DNA from: Zygaena filipendulae | Lineage: Eukaryota; Arthropoda; Insecta; Lepidoptera; Zygaenidae | Assembly: GCA_907165275.2 (NCBI GenBank) | Contig: OU015649.1 | Location: 8,462,001 to 8,526,000 of the forward strand | DNA: 64,000 nucleotides | Direction of reading: 5' to 3' | Shown: positions 50,007-61,748 of the stretch, piece by piece | Numbering within the stretch: the first letter of the stretch is position 1 | Layout: each line of letters begins with the position of its first letter | Notes under the pieces: model-generated | What the model saw: the letters and a program-made list of their open reading frames with translations, nothing else | Databases searched by the model: none | Told to the model about the DNA's origin: nothing | Translations under genes and position numbers: made by a program

Positions 50007-52370
50007 ATGAATAATTCAGCTGCCAAGGTTTGTGTACTACTACACTGTACGTCTGTACATAATTATAATATTGTTTAAACCTAGTAAAGTTACAAAATAC
50101 CTCCTTCAGCAAAATGAAAATATCACACTTATATTTATATTCCAAATATCAGGTCGGTGAAATATTTACGGAGGCTGGTGCTGCATTCAATAAGCTGGCA
50201 GAAATGACTATGATGTTGCACCCAATAGCAGAGACCACAGGGTGAGACCAAAAAATTATTTAATATTATTATTAAAAAAAAAATACACAGCCCTTTAAAC
50301 AAGTAATAAAACCACCTGATTAAACAAGTAGTAAAACCATTCGGCATGTATTTACTTACCTACTGTTGGTTATGGATTAAAATAATAACTTAAGGTTTTT
50401 TATCATGTTGAAAAATTCACTATTTTCAGTACACAGAGTAAGACACCAGTGAAGAGAAAAGTACCAGAGGAACGATTACTTGTAACACCTGCTACTACTA
50501 GTGCATCAAGTCAAGTTACTCATAATATTCGAGCAACACCTATTTCCCAACAGGTTTGTGCACACCTTCAAAGTTCATATTTACCTTATGCTTATTTATT
50601 ACAAAATACAAAAGGTAGACTTAACACATTCACTCTCCACAACCCCATTTGAAGTTGCAAGCTTAAACTTTAGTGACTAGTCTGCTCATACTTTTGGAGT
50701 TGTGTTTCTTCTTTAACTTTCATCTTTATATGTGGTTGTCCAGCTAAAAGGTACCAGTTCTAGGCATTTAGTTTCTGAGATAGGTACCTATATGAGGCTT
50801 TGTAAAGTTGGGTAAAAAATTGCATCTGCAATTTTAATTGATTATTAATAAATGCTCAATTTTCTACAATTTCATATATCTTTATCTACAATAAGATATA
50901 AAAATCTATGTAACAAGCAAGTGTTTTTTTTTCACTCAAACTTTTTTTTTTCTCAAATCAAGCTTTTTCAGAATTTCAACTGCAAATATTTGATAAATAA
51001 ACGGTGCTAGTTTTTGAATATTCTTTCAATCCTTACTATCAATTGACTATTTTAGATCCACTACTAGTACCTTTTTACGTAGACACCCACATTATAATCC
51101 TTTAATCCTCATAATCCTTTATTATAAATGTGAAAGTGAGTTTGTACATAACTAAATAATAGTTTTATCAAAAAATAATTGACTTTTGGGATATTTACGA
51201 AATGTCTATTGGACAGTGAATGTGTTAATTGCTACTGGCGTTTCCTACCTTTAGGAAGTACAGCAAGTATGCCATATTTTAATTTGTTTTCGTATTTGGA
51301 TCTTTTTGCTGTTTGGACGCAGATAAGCAATAACATGTTAACCTACAAAATTTAGTTATCTATTCAGAACGATTTTTTGCGAGTTAGGGAACGTTTTTTA
51401 ATTATCTGTTTACCTTATTACATTGTTTAAGTATGTAACTAAATATTTAACATAAAAAATGTTGACAGAAAATGGCGCTATAATTTTAAAACACTATTTA
51501 CTCAAAATTTTTCCATTGTGGGTTAACACACTATTGCTTATCTATGTCAGTTTCAAAACTATTCTTTAAATGGCCTTGAAGATGTTTATTTTGTGACATA
51601 ACTTATTATTATTATTAACACATTATGCTTGTGTTTCAGACTTTTTCTTTGTCCTTTAGTATCTATCCTATCTTTCTTATATTATACTAGCTGTCCCATG
51701 CGGTTTCACCCACGATAATTTCGAATTTCCCGCGGCATTGTTCCATACAAACTTTGCAACCCCTTTTAATCCCCTTAGGGGTTGAATTTTCAAAAATCGT
51801 CTCTTATCGGATGCCAAGTCATACAAAGAACACTCCCTCCAAGTTTCAGGTCTCTATGATCAGCAGTTTAGGCTGTGCGTTGATCCATCAGTCATTCAGG
51901 ACTAAGCATTTTATATGTATAGATTATTCCTTTGCCAAAATACTACACTTTCCTACCACACAAACACAGACAACCTAGTATGTACACACAAAAACACTAA
52001 TTTGCATGTTAATTGAGTTTTATGTTAGAATTAGTTACTTATTTTTCTACAATCTTCAATGTAATAATGTTTAGCTCATATTATGTACATATCTTTTCAA
52101 ATTCCTTCCTTATGGCTTCAATACTCAAAATATTTAGGAAGAAATCTGTTATTGGTCTTACTGCTGTGAATTTCTATGTTTTATACTTATATCTGTATCA
52201 CTGTATGATTTCTTAATAAAAAAAATAAGTTAAGACATGTCTATAATATAATATTTTTACAGGTAACATTAAACATGCTGAATGCCCGAGAATCAGAAAT
52301 TGATGTTGACAGAATTGGAAATGATGTGAAGCTAGAATTTGAATCTAGTACTGATGAAGTAACCACCTGA
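50007..52370 (+). CDS. BAP18: BAP18-like chromatin complex protein, lacks SANT domain
   Basis: BAP18 is a small nuclear protein of the BPTF/NURF and MLL-WDR5 complexes that recognises active chromatin. Four exons, 50007-50027, 50153-50241, 50430-50553 and 52263-52370, give 113 residues with GT-AG introns. The N-terminal module KVGEIFTEAGAAFNKLAEMT then MMLHPIAE matches the family motif closely, and exon 4 (VTLNMLNARESEIDVD) matches the C-terminal VTLSALN...VDIEGL segment. The SANT domain that lies between these in the vertebrate protein is absent: exon 3 gives KTPVKRKVPEERLLVTPATT and a Thr/Ser-rich linker. I found no SANT-coding sequence in introns 2 or 3. Intron 3 holds a HINE. The start is the only ATG in frame with the splice donor. 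Convergent with BCDIN3D, 84 bp apart. Confidence 0.82.
51687..51923 (-). mobile_element. HINE in BAP18 intron 3
   Basis: CTAGCTGTCCCATGCGGTTT ... GTATAGA before T; the middle carries CCCTTTTAATCCCCTTAGGG, a related variant of a block seen near 23,850. Confidence 0.65.
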
Positions 52371-52454
52371 CAGCAATACTTGATATTGTGTAATTGATTA
52401 GCTTAAATACAACTACTATAATAGTTGTAGGACTCACCCAACAGCTCAACCTAA

Positions 52455-53168
52455 CTAAATGCATGTGAAACTCATTATTTTTCTGTTCCATGAAGATTTT
52501 TGTGATTCATACAGTTTGTTATGTGTTTTTTCTGATAATATATTTTCAATAACAACTTCTATATCACTTCTGATTTTCAAAGATTCATAAAACGGGAATG
52601 TGTTGCCAGATTTTTTCATTCTTCGTTGTGCATTTCGGTAACAGTTCCATGGCTGTGGCTCTATTACTAGTGACTCTGAAATAGACTTTAGATATTTAAG
52701 GAAAGCTAATAAACCATCATCACCATTATTAAGATGAATCCACATTGTTACTGAAAAACAAAATGTTATGTCAAAACTTTCTTTTTTGTGTGAATCCAAG
52801 TATTTTCTTATATTTTCCTTTCCAAAGTCTGTCATTATATCTAGTGTGAGGAATGTTATGTTACAGTTACAATGCGTCTCTTTTGCTCTTTCTATTAGGG
52901 ATGGGTCAATATCAATTGCCACAATTTGAATGTTGCATTTACCATAAATAAGCTTCAAGTAGTCATACAGCTCAACTGTAAGTTCACCAGTGTTACATCC
53001 AATATCCAAACAAACTAGTAATTCATTTTTGGTTAATTGTGGAAACATTAGTGGATTAAGAATTTTTATTCTATCCTTTGCACTGTTAAATGAATAGTAG
53101 TTAATGAAGTTTCCATGTTTGACAGCACCAGGGTTATCTCCAATGAAATTAAGCTCCTCAGATCTCAT
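52455..53168 (-). CDS. BCDIN3D: BCDIN3D-type RNA 5'-monophosphate methyltransferase
   Basis: BCDIN3D is a cytoplasmic SAM-dependent O-methyltransferase of the Bin3 family that methylates the 5'-monophosphate of tRNA-His and, reportedly, of some pre-miRNAs. The 237-residue frame is intronless. It has FGNF-like HGNFINYYSF (18-27), SAM motif I CLDIGCNTGELT (53-64), motif II AIDIDPSLIERA (84-95), the Bin3-domain block FCFSVTMWIHLNNGDDGL (136-153) and LVIEPQPWNCYRNAQRRMKK (167-186). Length is slightly below the human protein. A TTGCAG 10 bases upstream of the ATG could be an acceptor for a 5' UTR intron. The stop lies 84 bp from the BAP18-like stop on the other strand, so the two 3' UTRs probably overlap. 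Confidence 0.95.
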   Translation of the reverse strand: MRSEELNFIGDNPGAVKHGNFINYYSFNSAKDRIKILNPLMFPQLTKNELLVCLDIGCNTGELTVELYDYLKLIYGKCNIQIVAIDIDPSLIERAKETHCNCNITFLTLDIMTDFGKENIRKYLDSHKKESFDITFCFSVTMWIHLNNGDDGLLAFLKYLKSISESLVIEPQPWNCYRNAQRRMKKSGNTFPFYESLKIRSDIEVVIENILSEKTHNKLYESQKSSWNRKIMSFTCI

Positions 53169-54070
53169 ACTGCTGATGCTGCAAAGATAATAATTTTATT
53201 AGTATTCTTGTTCTCTTTAAGTGAATATTTAAATAGGGCATATTAAATTCATAAAAAAATTACGTACCTACCTACATAGGTAGTTGAAAGTAAACATAGA
53301 AGGTTGAGTAAGATCCGTGGAAGTGGTATTACCAAGAGCCTGAGCTTACCTATGAAAAAGGACAATACCTAAGTACCTAATTATAATGTAGGTAAGTCGA
53401 TCAATAGAAATAGCTATTGTCATATTAATTTTATTATAATAAGTGTTATAAAAAAATTTCCAACGTTTTTTATGCTAAGTATTTAGAATGCTGAGTGTTC
53501 TACAAGCCAGCATGCGGAGGGTTCTAAGTAATACAGTATTTTGTACTGAGGATAAGTGCTACAGTTTTGTAAAAAACCATTAATAAGTAATTCTCAATAG
53601 TTCTCAATAGTACCTCCCTACACTTTCCAAAAGTATCAACGTAGGTACCTATATAATAGATAGATATTTTATTCTCTTTAAAAATTACATTTAAATTTTA
53701 TATCAAAAGAAATAAATTCACTAAGGAGATTGTCAATATGTTAAAAAAAAGAAATCATAATATATCAGAAAATTAATGTCAAGTAGAAACATTTATTAGT
53801 AGTAGGTAATAGGTAGGTAGGTACTTACTTATTGCTGCTATAAATGATCTGTGAAGTGTTTATTTATTATATCTAACGTCGCTAATCGCTATTACGTTCG
53901 CCAATCGCCATAAGTTTTGGTAGGTCTCAAAAAGTTATAACAATACAATCCAGGATGTGATATTCCTCTAAAAATAAGAACAATACGGAACCCCGAGCAC
54001 GAGTTTTATCTTGCTCGTCTTTCGAGTTTGTTTCGAGAATCGAGACAATCGAGTCGGACTAGACTGGTGG
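53169..54070. other. Upstream of BCDIN3D, no other gene recognised
   Basis: Should contain the BCDIN3D promoter. About 53,655-53,720 (AGATATTTTATTCTCTTTAA, AAATTACATTTAAATTTTAT) is the reverse of 28,735-28,795, a retroposon-like 3' tail. Short TAGGTAGGTA runs are scattered around 53,270 and 53,810. Confidence 0.4.
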
Positions 54071-54104
54071 ATTTCGAACTCGGTTATTCTTCTGAGGTTT
54101 CGAA
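54071..54104. mobile_element. Micro-insertion: 18 bp between octamers ATTTCGAA / GTTTCGAA
   Basis: CTCGGTTATTCTTCTGAG lies between 54071-54078 and 54097-54104, which match at 7 of 8 bases. The insert is a shortened form of the CTCAGAAGAATAA palindrome type. Confidence 0.65.
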
Positions 54105-54149
54105 TTTCGATATCGCGATCGTAATAAATATCGTAAGTTTGTAACGTAT

Positions 54150-54325
54150 TGTCATTTTTTTTTTGTTTTTACCCCAATGGGGAAGGCAAAGGAAGCTAAT
54201 CTATACAGCCAATTCAGTAGTATTTTTCTTTAAAGTTATTAACAATTTACATCGAAATGCATTGGTGAGATGCATTTCGATGCTTTACCGGAATAGGGAA
54301 CTTTTGGCAGCAACTCTTCACAGTT
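54150..54325 (-). mobile_element. SINE-like retroposon copy
   Basis: TTTTTACCCCAATGGGGAAG, TCTATACAGCCAATTCAGTA and the hairpin TCGAAATGCATTGGTGAGAT match the reverse of 20414-20798. The 5' part is missing; it abuts the inverted repeat arm of the satellite element. Confidence 0.65.
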
Positions 54326-57300
54326 GCGGCCACCTAGAAATCTAAAAAAAAATCACATTTTCTGGAAACTAGATGAAAATTGAGAAAAACTTTTTTTTTA
54401 TACACAAGTTTTTAAAAAAATGGCATGAGTCATAGTTGCCCCACATAGTTCTAAAGATTTATATACTTTTTGGAAATAGTTCTGTTGTTTACATAGACCA
54501 AAAATGGTTTTGAAATAATCCCTTTTTTCATTTTTACGGCCTTGTACCGCGAAAAGTATTAGTCAAATCGAAAAATGTTATAAGGATAATGTGTAGAAGT
54601 TTTTGGGGGGCCAATAGAACTCAAACAAAAAAATAATTTTTTTTGAAAAAAATTTTCTAAATAATTATTTTCTGGATTTCTTGATTTGTATCCAGTTTTA
54701 AATTGAAGATGACATACTTACCTGTGAGAAACGAAGGATTTCCGGCCTTTGCGTGCTAGTAGAACTGTTAAAATTATATTTTTTAATTTCAACTGCTCTA
54801 CCATGATCTCCTGGATTTTGGATGGGAGTTCTGGTTTCGTGTCCAGTTCTTAATTGAAGATGCCATACTGATCTTTGAGAAACGAGGGAGTTCCGGCCTT
54901 CACGTGCTAGTGGAACTGTCAAAATAACATTTTTTTTACTTTTTAGCTGCTCTACCATGATCTGCTGGATTTTGAACCGGATTTCTGGATTCGTATCCAG
55001 TTTTAAATTGTAGATGTCATCCTTATCTGTGAGAAACGAAGGAATACCGGCCTTCACCTGCTAGTAGAACTGTTAAAATTATATTTTTTTAAGTTTAACT
55101 GCTCTACCATGATCTGCTGGATTTCGGATCGGAGTTCTGGTTTCGTGTCCAGTTCTTAATTGAAGATGCCATACTGATCTTTGAGAAACGAGGGAGTTCC
55201 GGCCTTCACGTGCTAGTGGAACTGTTAAAATAACATTTTTTTACTTTTTAGCTGCTCTACCATGATCTGCTGGATTTTGAACCGGATTTCTGGATTCGTA
55301 TCCAGTTCTAAATTGTAGATGTCATACTTTTGTGAGAAACGAATGATTTCCGGCCTTTACGTGCTAGTAGAACTGTTAAAATAATATTTTTTTACTTTTT
55401 ACTGCTCTACCATGATCTGCTGGATTTTGGATCGGAGTTCTGGTTTCGTATCCAGTTCTTAATTTAAGATGCCATACTGATCTTTAAGAAACGAAGGAGT
55501 TTCGGCCTTCACGTGCTATTGGAACTGTTAAAATTTTTTTTTTTACTTTTTGAACTGCTCTACCATGATCTGCTAAATTTCGGAACGGGTTTCTGGATTT
55601 TTTTCCAGGTCCTAATTGAAGAGGTCATACTTATCTGTGAGAAACCAAGGAGTTCCCGCCTTCACATGCTAGTGGAACTGTTAAAATAATATTTTTTAAC
55701 TTTTTCGCGACTCTACCATGATCAGATAGGTTTTAAACGGGAGTTCTGGTTTTTAATCCAGTTCTGTATCTAAGTTCTGATACTGATCTATGAGATACGA
55801 AGGAGTTCCGCCTTTCACGTGCTGGTGGAACTGTTAAATTTTTTTTTTTACTTTTAAACTGCTCTACCATGATCTGCTGGATTTCGGAACGGAGTTCTAG
55901 ATTTTTATATATTTCTAAATTGAAGATGTTATACTGATCTGTGAGAAATCAAGGAGTTCCCGCCTTCGCGTGCTAGTGGAACTGTTAAAATTATATTTTT
56001 TAACTTTTTCTCGGCTCTACCGTAATCAGATAGGTTTTAAACGGGAGTTCTGGTTTTTAATCCAGTTCTGTATCTAAGTTCTGATACTGGTCTGTAAGAT
56101 ATGAAGAAGTTCCGCCCTTCACGTGCTCGTGGAACTGTTAAAATATTTTTTTTTTTTTTTTTTAACTGCTCTACTATGATCTGCTGAATTTCGGAACGGC
56201 GTTCTGGATTTTTCTCCAGGTCCTAATTGAAGATGTCATACTGATCTATGAGAAACCAAGGAGTTCCCGCCTTCACGTGCTAGTGGAACTGTTAAATTAT
56301 TTTTTTCTACTTTTTAACTGTGGATTTCGGGATGGAGTTCTGGATTTTAAACCGGATTTTTGGATTTGTGTTTTAAATTGAAGATGTCATACTTACCTGT
56401 GAGAAATTAAGAATTTCCGGCCTTCACGTGCTTTTGGGACTTTTGATATTGAAATTTAAAATAAAAAAATGTTTCTAGCTTTAAAATAGCCTTAAAAATT
56501 GTTTAATACGATTAAGACAGAAAGCCTGAAGTCCATCGTTTCTCGTAGATAAGTATGAGAATGGGGGGAATGCGCAAAACGAATATCAGGTGACCACTGA
56601 CAATGAACAATGATAATACTTGAAACCCGGACTACAAGTTACCCGTCTTACCATTAAAAACACACCTGCATGAAATTAACCTATCGAAACATTAGATATA
56701 AGCATTTGAGAGCGACGTCAGTCTAATAGATGATATAATCTGACTGCTATACGCTTGGTTGGTTCCCCATTATTTATTATTGTAGTTGGACCTTAGATTC
56801 CCTATAACTTATTTCGGTATAACCAATAAGAAAGACGCTAGGTTCAGATGAAAATAATTATTTCGAAAAAAAAATAATCCAAAAATCGATTTTTTTGTTA
56901 GAGTTCCGTTGGCCCCCCAAAGAGTTCTACACATTATCCCTATAACATTTTTCGATTTGACTTATACTTTTCGCGGTACAAGGCCGTAAAAAATGAAAAA
57001 AGGGAAATTATTTCAAAACCATTTTTGGTCTATGCAAACAACAGAACTATTTCCAAAAAGTATATAGATCTTCAGAACTATGTGGGGGGCAACTAGAACT
57101 CATGCCATTTTTTAAAAACTTGTGTATATAAAAAAAGTATTTCTCAATTTTCATCTAGTTTCCAGAAAATATGATTTTTTCTTAGATTTCTAGGTGGCCC
57201 TCATAGAGTTTCACAAGTTTTCCCTTTAACTTATTTCGGTATAACAGATAAGAAAGACGCTAGGTTCAGATGAAAATAATTAATTATTTTGAAAAAAAAT

Positions 57301-57540
57301 ATCCAAAAATCGATTTTTTTGTTAGAGTTCCGTTGGCCTCCCAAAGAGTTCTACACATTATTCTTATAACATTTTTCGATTTGACTAATACTTTTCGCGG
57401 TACAAGGCCGTAAAAAATGAAAATTGGGAAATTATTTCAAAACCATTTTTGGTCTATGTAAACAACAGAACTATTTCCAAAAAGTATAAAGAACTCCAGA
57501 ACTATGTGGGGGGCCACTAGAACTCACTTTATTTTTTTTT
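54326..57540. mobile_element. Inverted-repeat element enclosing a satellite array
   Basis: The left arm (about 54326-54675) and right arm (about 56850-57205) are reverse complements over roughly 330 bp, for example CATAGACCAAAAATGGTTTT, TACGGCCTTGTACCGCGAAA and GGATAATGTGTAGAAG. The right arm is itself repeated directly at about 57230-57540. Between the arms lies the 152-bp satellite. No transposase frame was found, so the class of element is unknown. Confidence 0.7.
54690..56440. repeat. Tandem array, 152-153-bp unit, about 11 copies
   Basis: CTCTACCATGAT recurs at about 54797, 54950, 55103, 55256, 55406, 55559, 55712, 55863, 56016 (variant) and 56170. Each unit contains GTTCCGGCCTTCACGTGCTA, GTGGAACTGTTAAAAT and a T-run. 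Units alternate in type, so the left half has a higher-order period of about 305 bp (54,850-55,020 is nearly identical to 55,155-55,325). Divergence increases to the right. Confidence 0.9.
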
Positions 57541-57786
57541 TATTTTGACATTGGGGGGCCAACTTTACACCGCCATGAAAACGAGAGTTTTGATTAGCTG
57601 ACCAATTTGATTAGTGACATGACGATACATATGTTGTTGCATAGTACGTCACACTAATTTCATGGTCTTTTGACTCTTTTTCACAGTTGGTCACACTTGT
57701 GAGACCCCCCCTTCCCCAGTGTGACGTCACATATTTTGCATTTTACATCTGGAAATCTATCTACTACGAAACGAGCAATTCCCGTA

Positions 57787-58390
57787 TATACTATCTGTCT
57801 GGTTACCGATGTGGGACCCGTTAAGGGTAAGCGATAGATATAAACAATTTTATAATTTTTTTTTTAATCAACTTTGTGGAAATGGCGGCCATTTTAATTT
57901 TCATTTCGACCAAGCAAGGGTACTTGCATTTATTTAGCAATTTCTCATTATGTAGCAGTCCTACCGACACAAAACTATTTTTGTTCGACAGCTAAAAATG
58001 TACCCAACAAATTAGTGTTATGCTACTGCTCCACCTGCGTTAATGTTAACGTTGATTTTAATGTTTAACTAATTTACGCGTTAACACGCAGGTGGAGCAG
58101 TAGCATTAGAAAAAAACAGGACAAAAATTAGGTTATTTTTTTGTTTTCAAAAGATTTTTGTGAAAACTAGGTAACTAACCTGCTTGTTTTTTGAATGTTT
58201 TAGATAGAACAAGATATTTTCTAAAAATTAGCACTAAAATCAAAGCTTTTAATCAAATAGTTTAAGAGTTATGACAGTTTGAATATGACCTTTTATGAGC
58301 AAAAAAAGATAGATAAAAAAAAAATCGATAAAATTGTTTGTATCGCTTACTTTTAACGGGTCAGACATCAGTAACTAGACAGATTGTATA
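57787..58390. mobile_element. MITE with about 68-bp inverted ends
   Basis: TATCTGTCTGGTTACCGATG, then GACCCGTTAAGGGTAAGCGA on the left, is mirrored on the right with a few differences (TCGCTTACTTTTAACGGGTC). An 85-bp hairpin MITE is nested at 58021. Confidence 0.75.
58021..58105. mobile_element. 85-bp hairpin MITE, TTA target duplication
   Basis: TGCTACTGCTCCACCTGCGT is mirrored by ACGCAGGTGGAGCAGTAGCA (one unpaired base near the loop side). TTA precedes (58018-58020) and follows (58106-58108), as for PIF/Harbinger-type insertion. Confidence 0.75.
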
Positions 58391-59704
58391 TTATATTACA
58401 ATATATAACATGTGGTAAAATTAGCTGCAAATTTTCAATTTTGGAAATTTTCCCAGAACTTTTTACAAATGCGAATTCATCGCGCACAGCACGTGATTAA
58501 AGTCGTCGACTGTTTTTTGAGCACAGAGGTACAATATGACGGGGTACAAAAATCGAATAGTTTTGGGAAGTGAAATCACAATAGATTACTTCCAACTTCC
58601 AAGTCATTGGATGAAGTAAAAAAAAAGGAGTAGAGAAACTATGTAACGAGGTGGTTAATGGCAAGGTGCAAAGCGGGTGGAGGGAGTAGCCTAAACGATC
58701 ACAACGCTCACTACGGCTAAAATTGATATTTTTGTCGCTAACTTGAGCTGTCAAATCCATATTGTACTTGTAGTGAACATTTTCATGAGTGTGCACTCAT
58801 GGATCGCGGGTGTTTCCCGGCTGTGTCGCGGCTTCGCGCGCAAATGTGGAGAGCCCTTAATACCTTTTAATTTTTTTAAAATCTGTTCCTTTTTTGTATT
58901 CAAAAATTGATGATTACATTTTGACACTTGACAGAACTCAGACTCCTTACTTACATAGGTACATATTCCAAAAATTTATTTATCTTTTATCCGAATAAAT
59001 ACCTAGTTTAAAATCACTTCAATCCTTTCATTGAGCTAGCCCAAGGCATACTTTACTTACGAACCTGACAACTATAGGGATAATAGTCTGTAAAAACATA
59101 CAATATACAGACGAACACAGAAACTCAATCAATCAATCAAAAATTTATTGCAACCAAGTGTACATTTACATTTTTATTTTTTACTCTTCCTTTTAAATGA
59201 GAAATGTACCGGATTTTCGCAGATAGGAAGGAGAAAAAACCATAGATACGGCACGTAGTTTCAAACCAGAAAATTAGTTCCAACGAAAGATTTAACAGAT
59301 TTTTGTTTGTTTTACAATAATGCGAACTTCCATAAAGGTTCGCTTACGGATTAATCTTTAAAAGTTTTAAATTTATTATTTGTTCGTCGTACATTCGTTA
59401 ATTTCTATTCATTCCCCTATTCATTCATTTAAATTAGGTACGATGAAACTTTGGTGAAAAGAGACACGGACACAAGCTTGCGAAGATTTTTCTTAGGTCC
59501 AATTAAAGAAGGTAACTATTTAGGTCTTCAGGGGGGGGGGGGGGGGGGGGGAATTGCACCCAGTGCACCCCGCTGGATCCGCGCCTGCTTAACCCGATTA
59601 TGATGATACTTTTACAGCTTGAAAGCATATTATCGCGTTTTATCACGCACAGTTCATTGGTATATTTTTTACCATTTTTTACCAGTGCTTTTGATATACC
59701 TACC
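58391..59704. other. Intergenic, repeat-derived, no gene recognised
   Basis: Contains a half-copy of the 3401 palindrome near 58,801-58,860, a retroposon-like block near 59,130-59,200, and a run of 21 G (59531-59551) followed by TGCACCCAGTGCACCCCGCT and GGATCCGCGCCTG, which looks like a MITE end. Frames across it are short and composition-driven. Confidence 0.45.
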
Positions 59705-60537
59705 TTTTTTTTTTTTTTTTTTTGACCCAGGGAAAATGCTTTATGCATACCACCGCCCCCGGGCCGGGGCGATGGTTATGTGGGACTCTGCCCTGAAAAG
59801 GGCAACCCGCCCTGAGAAGGGCGGGAATGCTACCCACTAAAAACCCTGGGGTGTTCCTCCTCCGCGCCTGTTGCCGGGGCCACGGGAATCGCTTTCGCAT
59901 GCTCCGCAGCCCCGACGGCGCCAGCCCGTTGCCGGGCTCCTCCTCGAGGGGCACGAGTGCCCCTCAGAATGACGACGATGCACCGGAACACGCGACGCAC
60001 CGCCGTCCTCCTCCCTCTCGGGGACCTTGTGCAAAGGACGCCGGTCGGGCCCATGACCGGCGCCCAAGGCCCCCTGCGACGGGTCGGGTCAGTGGCCCCG
60101 CCGCCCACCACGACGGCCGCAGAGGGTGAGGAGGGCCGACTAGCTCCGCGCCAGCACACCCCTCCCCCCGCAGCCCCTCCACGCCGCCAATCACCGGGGC
60201 GGCCCCGTCGAGGCCGCAGAGGAAAAACGTCTCCACGGCCTCTAACCCTCAGCCGCGGTGCTCCCCGAGCCACCGCAGCCCGCCTCAGTGGCGCCGCCGC
60301 CCCGGAGGACGACAGCGCCACCTACATGGGCCGCCTCGACCCCGTGCTTGCCGCCTGCAAGTGGGTGAGACGGCCCCGTCCGGTGCCTCATGTCGGGCGC
60401 AGCGCCGTCCCCCAGATCAGCGCCGCACCCGGCATTCCGGCCCGCCTCTGGGTCCCTCTTAGCTTCACCGTGGGTGACGAGTCCACGGTTACTAGAGCCC
60501 CCCCGCCACGACAAGGCGGGGACCCAATTCGGGGGGG
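59705..60537 (-). mobile_element. GC-rich retroposon, A tail, 13-bp target duplications
   Basis: TGATATACCTACC occurs at 59692-59704 and again at 60538-60550. Between them lies an 833-bp minus-strand unit that ends with CCCTGGGTC and an A tail (poly-T at 59705 on the plus strand). GC content is far above the flanks. Overlapping frames of up to 238 codons occur on both strands but are Arg/Pro/Gly/Ala-rich, as high-GC DNA gives. One minus frame (PLRPRRGRPGDWRR) resembles the basic C-terminal tail of R1-clade LINE proteins, so this may be a 5'-truncated R1-type LINE; that part is tentative. Confidence 0.75.
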
Positions 60538-60550
60538 TGATATACCTACC

Positions 60551-61748
60551 TACCTTAGCCTATCGATTTATCGATCAACGAGGGTTAAGAACATGCCCAC
60601 CATGTCCACAAGGGTGGATCCCCGCTTGTCCGAACCTATTGCCAAGTTGCCCAAGTCGGGAAGGTACCTATAACGTAGTCACAAAAATCAACGACGTCAC
60701 CAATCTTTAACGTACCCACCTACCCCACGGAGCCCACCGAAGATTGTGCATGTGTGTACTTTGGTAATAATGATGCTCTAAGAGGGAGCAGTGTCGCAAC
60801 TCGCAAAGATGTCAACTTAAGGCTCGTGGTATCGCCAACGACCTTGGGCGTTGAGGCGTGGCCTAATTTTCTCACCCCGCTACCCGCACCCAAACATCGC
60901 GCGATAATGTACGTAGGGTCAGTGGAACAGTTATCGGCACTCCATCAAATCTATCATTATTTTAATTGATATTACATTGAGTCATTCAAATATTTTTATA
61001 TTGTATTTTTTATGTTTTATTTTAATACTTTAATAATCAAGGTAAATAATTATTGATGTTTATTTTTATTATATTGTAATTTTACTATAAAGGATTAATG
61101 ATATCAAATTCGTAGTTAAATAGGTAGTTAAATTAATTAATTAATTTTTAAAATTTAATGAAGGCGGAATATGTTTGTATTGCGTCAGTTGGCATAAAGC
61201 AGCAACAGTGATTCAGTGGCTAGTGCGCTAACTTACTGAATAGATCCAGGCACATAGGATAACTTTTACTTTCCATTTTCAAGTCATCTAACAATTTGTT
61301 TGCTTGCGTGTTTAGGTAAAATAAAATTTATTAATCATCAGTTGTAACTACAGCAATTCCAATTCAAGCAATATCTAATACCAACTACCTGTATATTTAC
61401 TTACACTTAATAATATAATATACCGTGCGCACGCGCTCTAATAAAAGTAATATGTATTTGATTTCCTACATTACCGACTTCGCATCTCAATACACGCAAA
61501 CTAATTAGATACAATTTAATACAAGTAATATATCTAGGTAGTAGGTACCTACCCACCCACTACACACAGTGTAATTTTGATCCGATATAGCTACGTGTCT
61601 TCGTTTTTGCAGTACATTTCATTGGAGAAATTCACTTGGAAAATGGTTCTATCATATTCAAGTTCAGTTACGTAAGTGCGCGTGTTGGAGGAGAATTGGT
61701 GCGGAATGGCGGATGTGTGGTGATGCCCGACGGCTAAGTGGTGCGCGG
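60551..61748. other. Upstream of the Osiris gene, nothing recognised
   Basis: 60,560-60,960 is moderately GC-rich without a convincing frame. 60,960-61,600 is AT-rich. The last 150 bases should contain the proximal Osiris promoter. Confidence 0.4.

Noticed and set aside
54698..55057. 119-codon frame, minus strand
   Set aside because: It is created by reading through two satellite units; the translation is repetitive and carries no domain.
54690..56440. CRISPR-like array
   Set aside because: Eukaryotic context; units of 152 bp are repeats throughout with no short repeat/unique spacer pattern.
59957..60673. 238-codon open frame, plus strand
   Set aside because: It lies in a GC-rich retroposon with long frames on both strands, low-complexity Arg/Pro/Ala composition and no family resemblance; it also crosses the target duplication.
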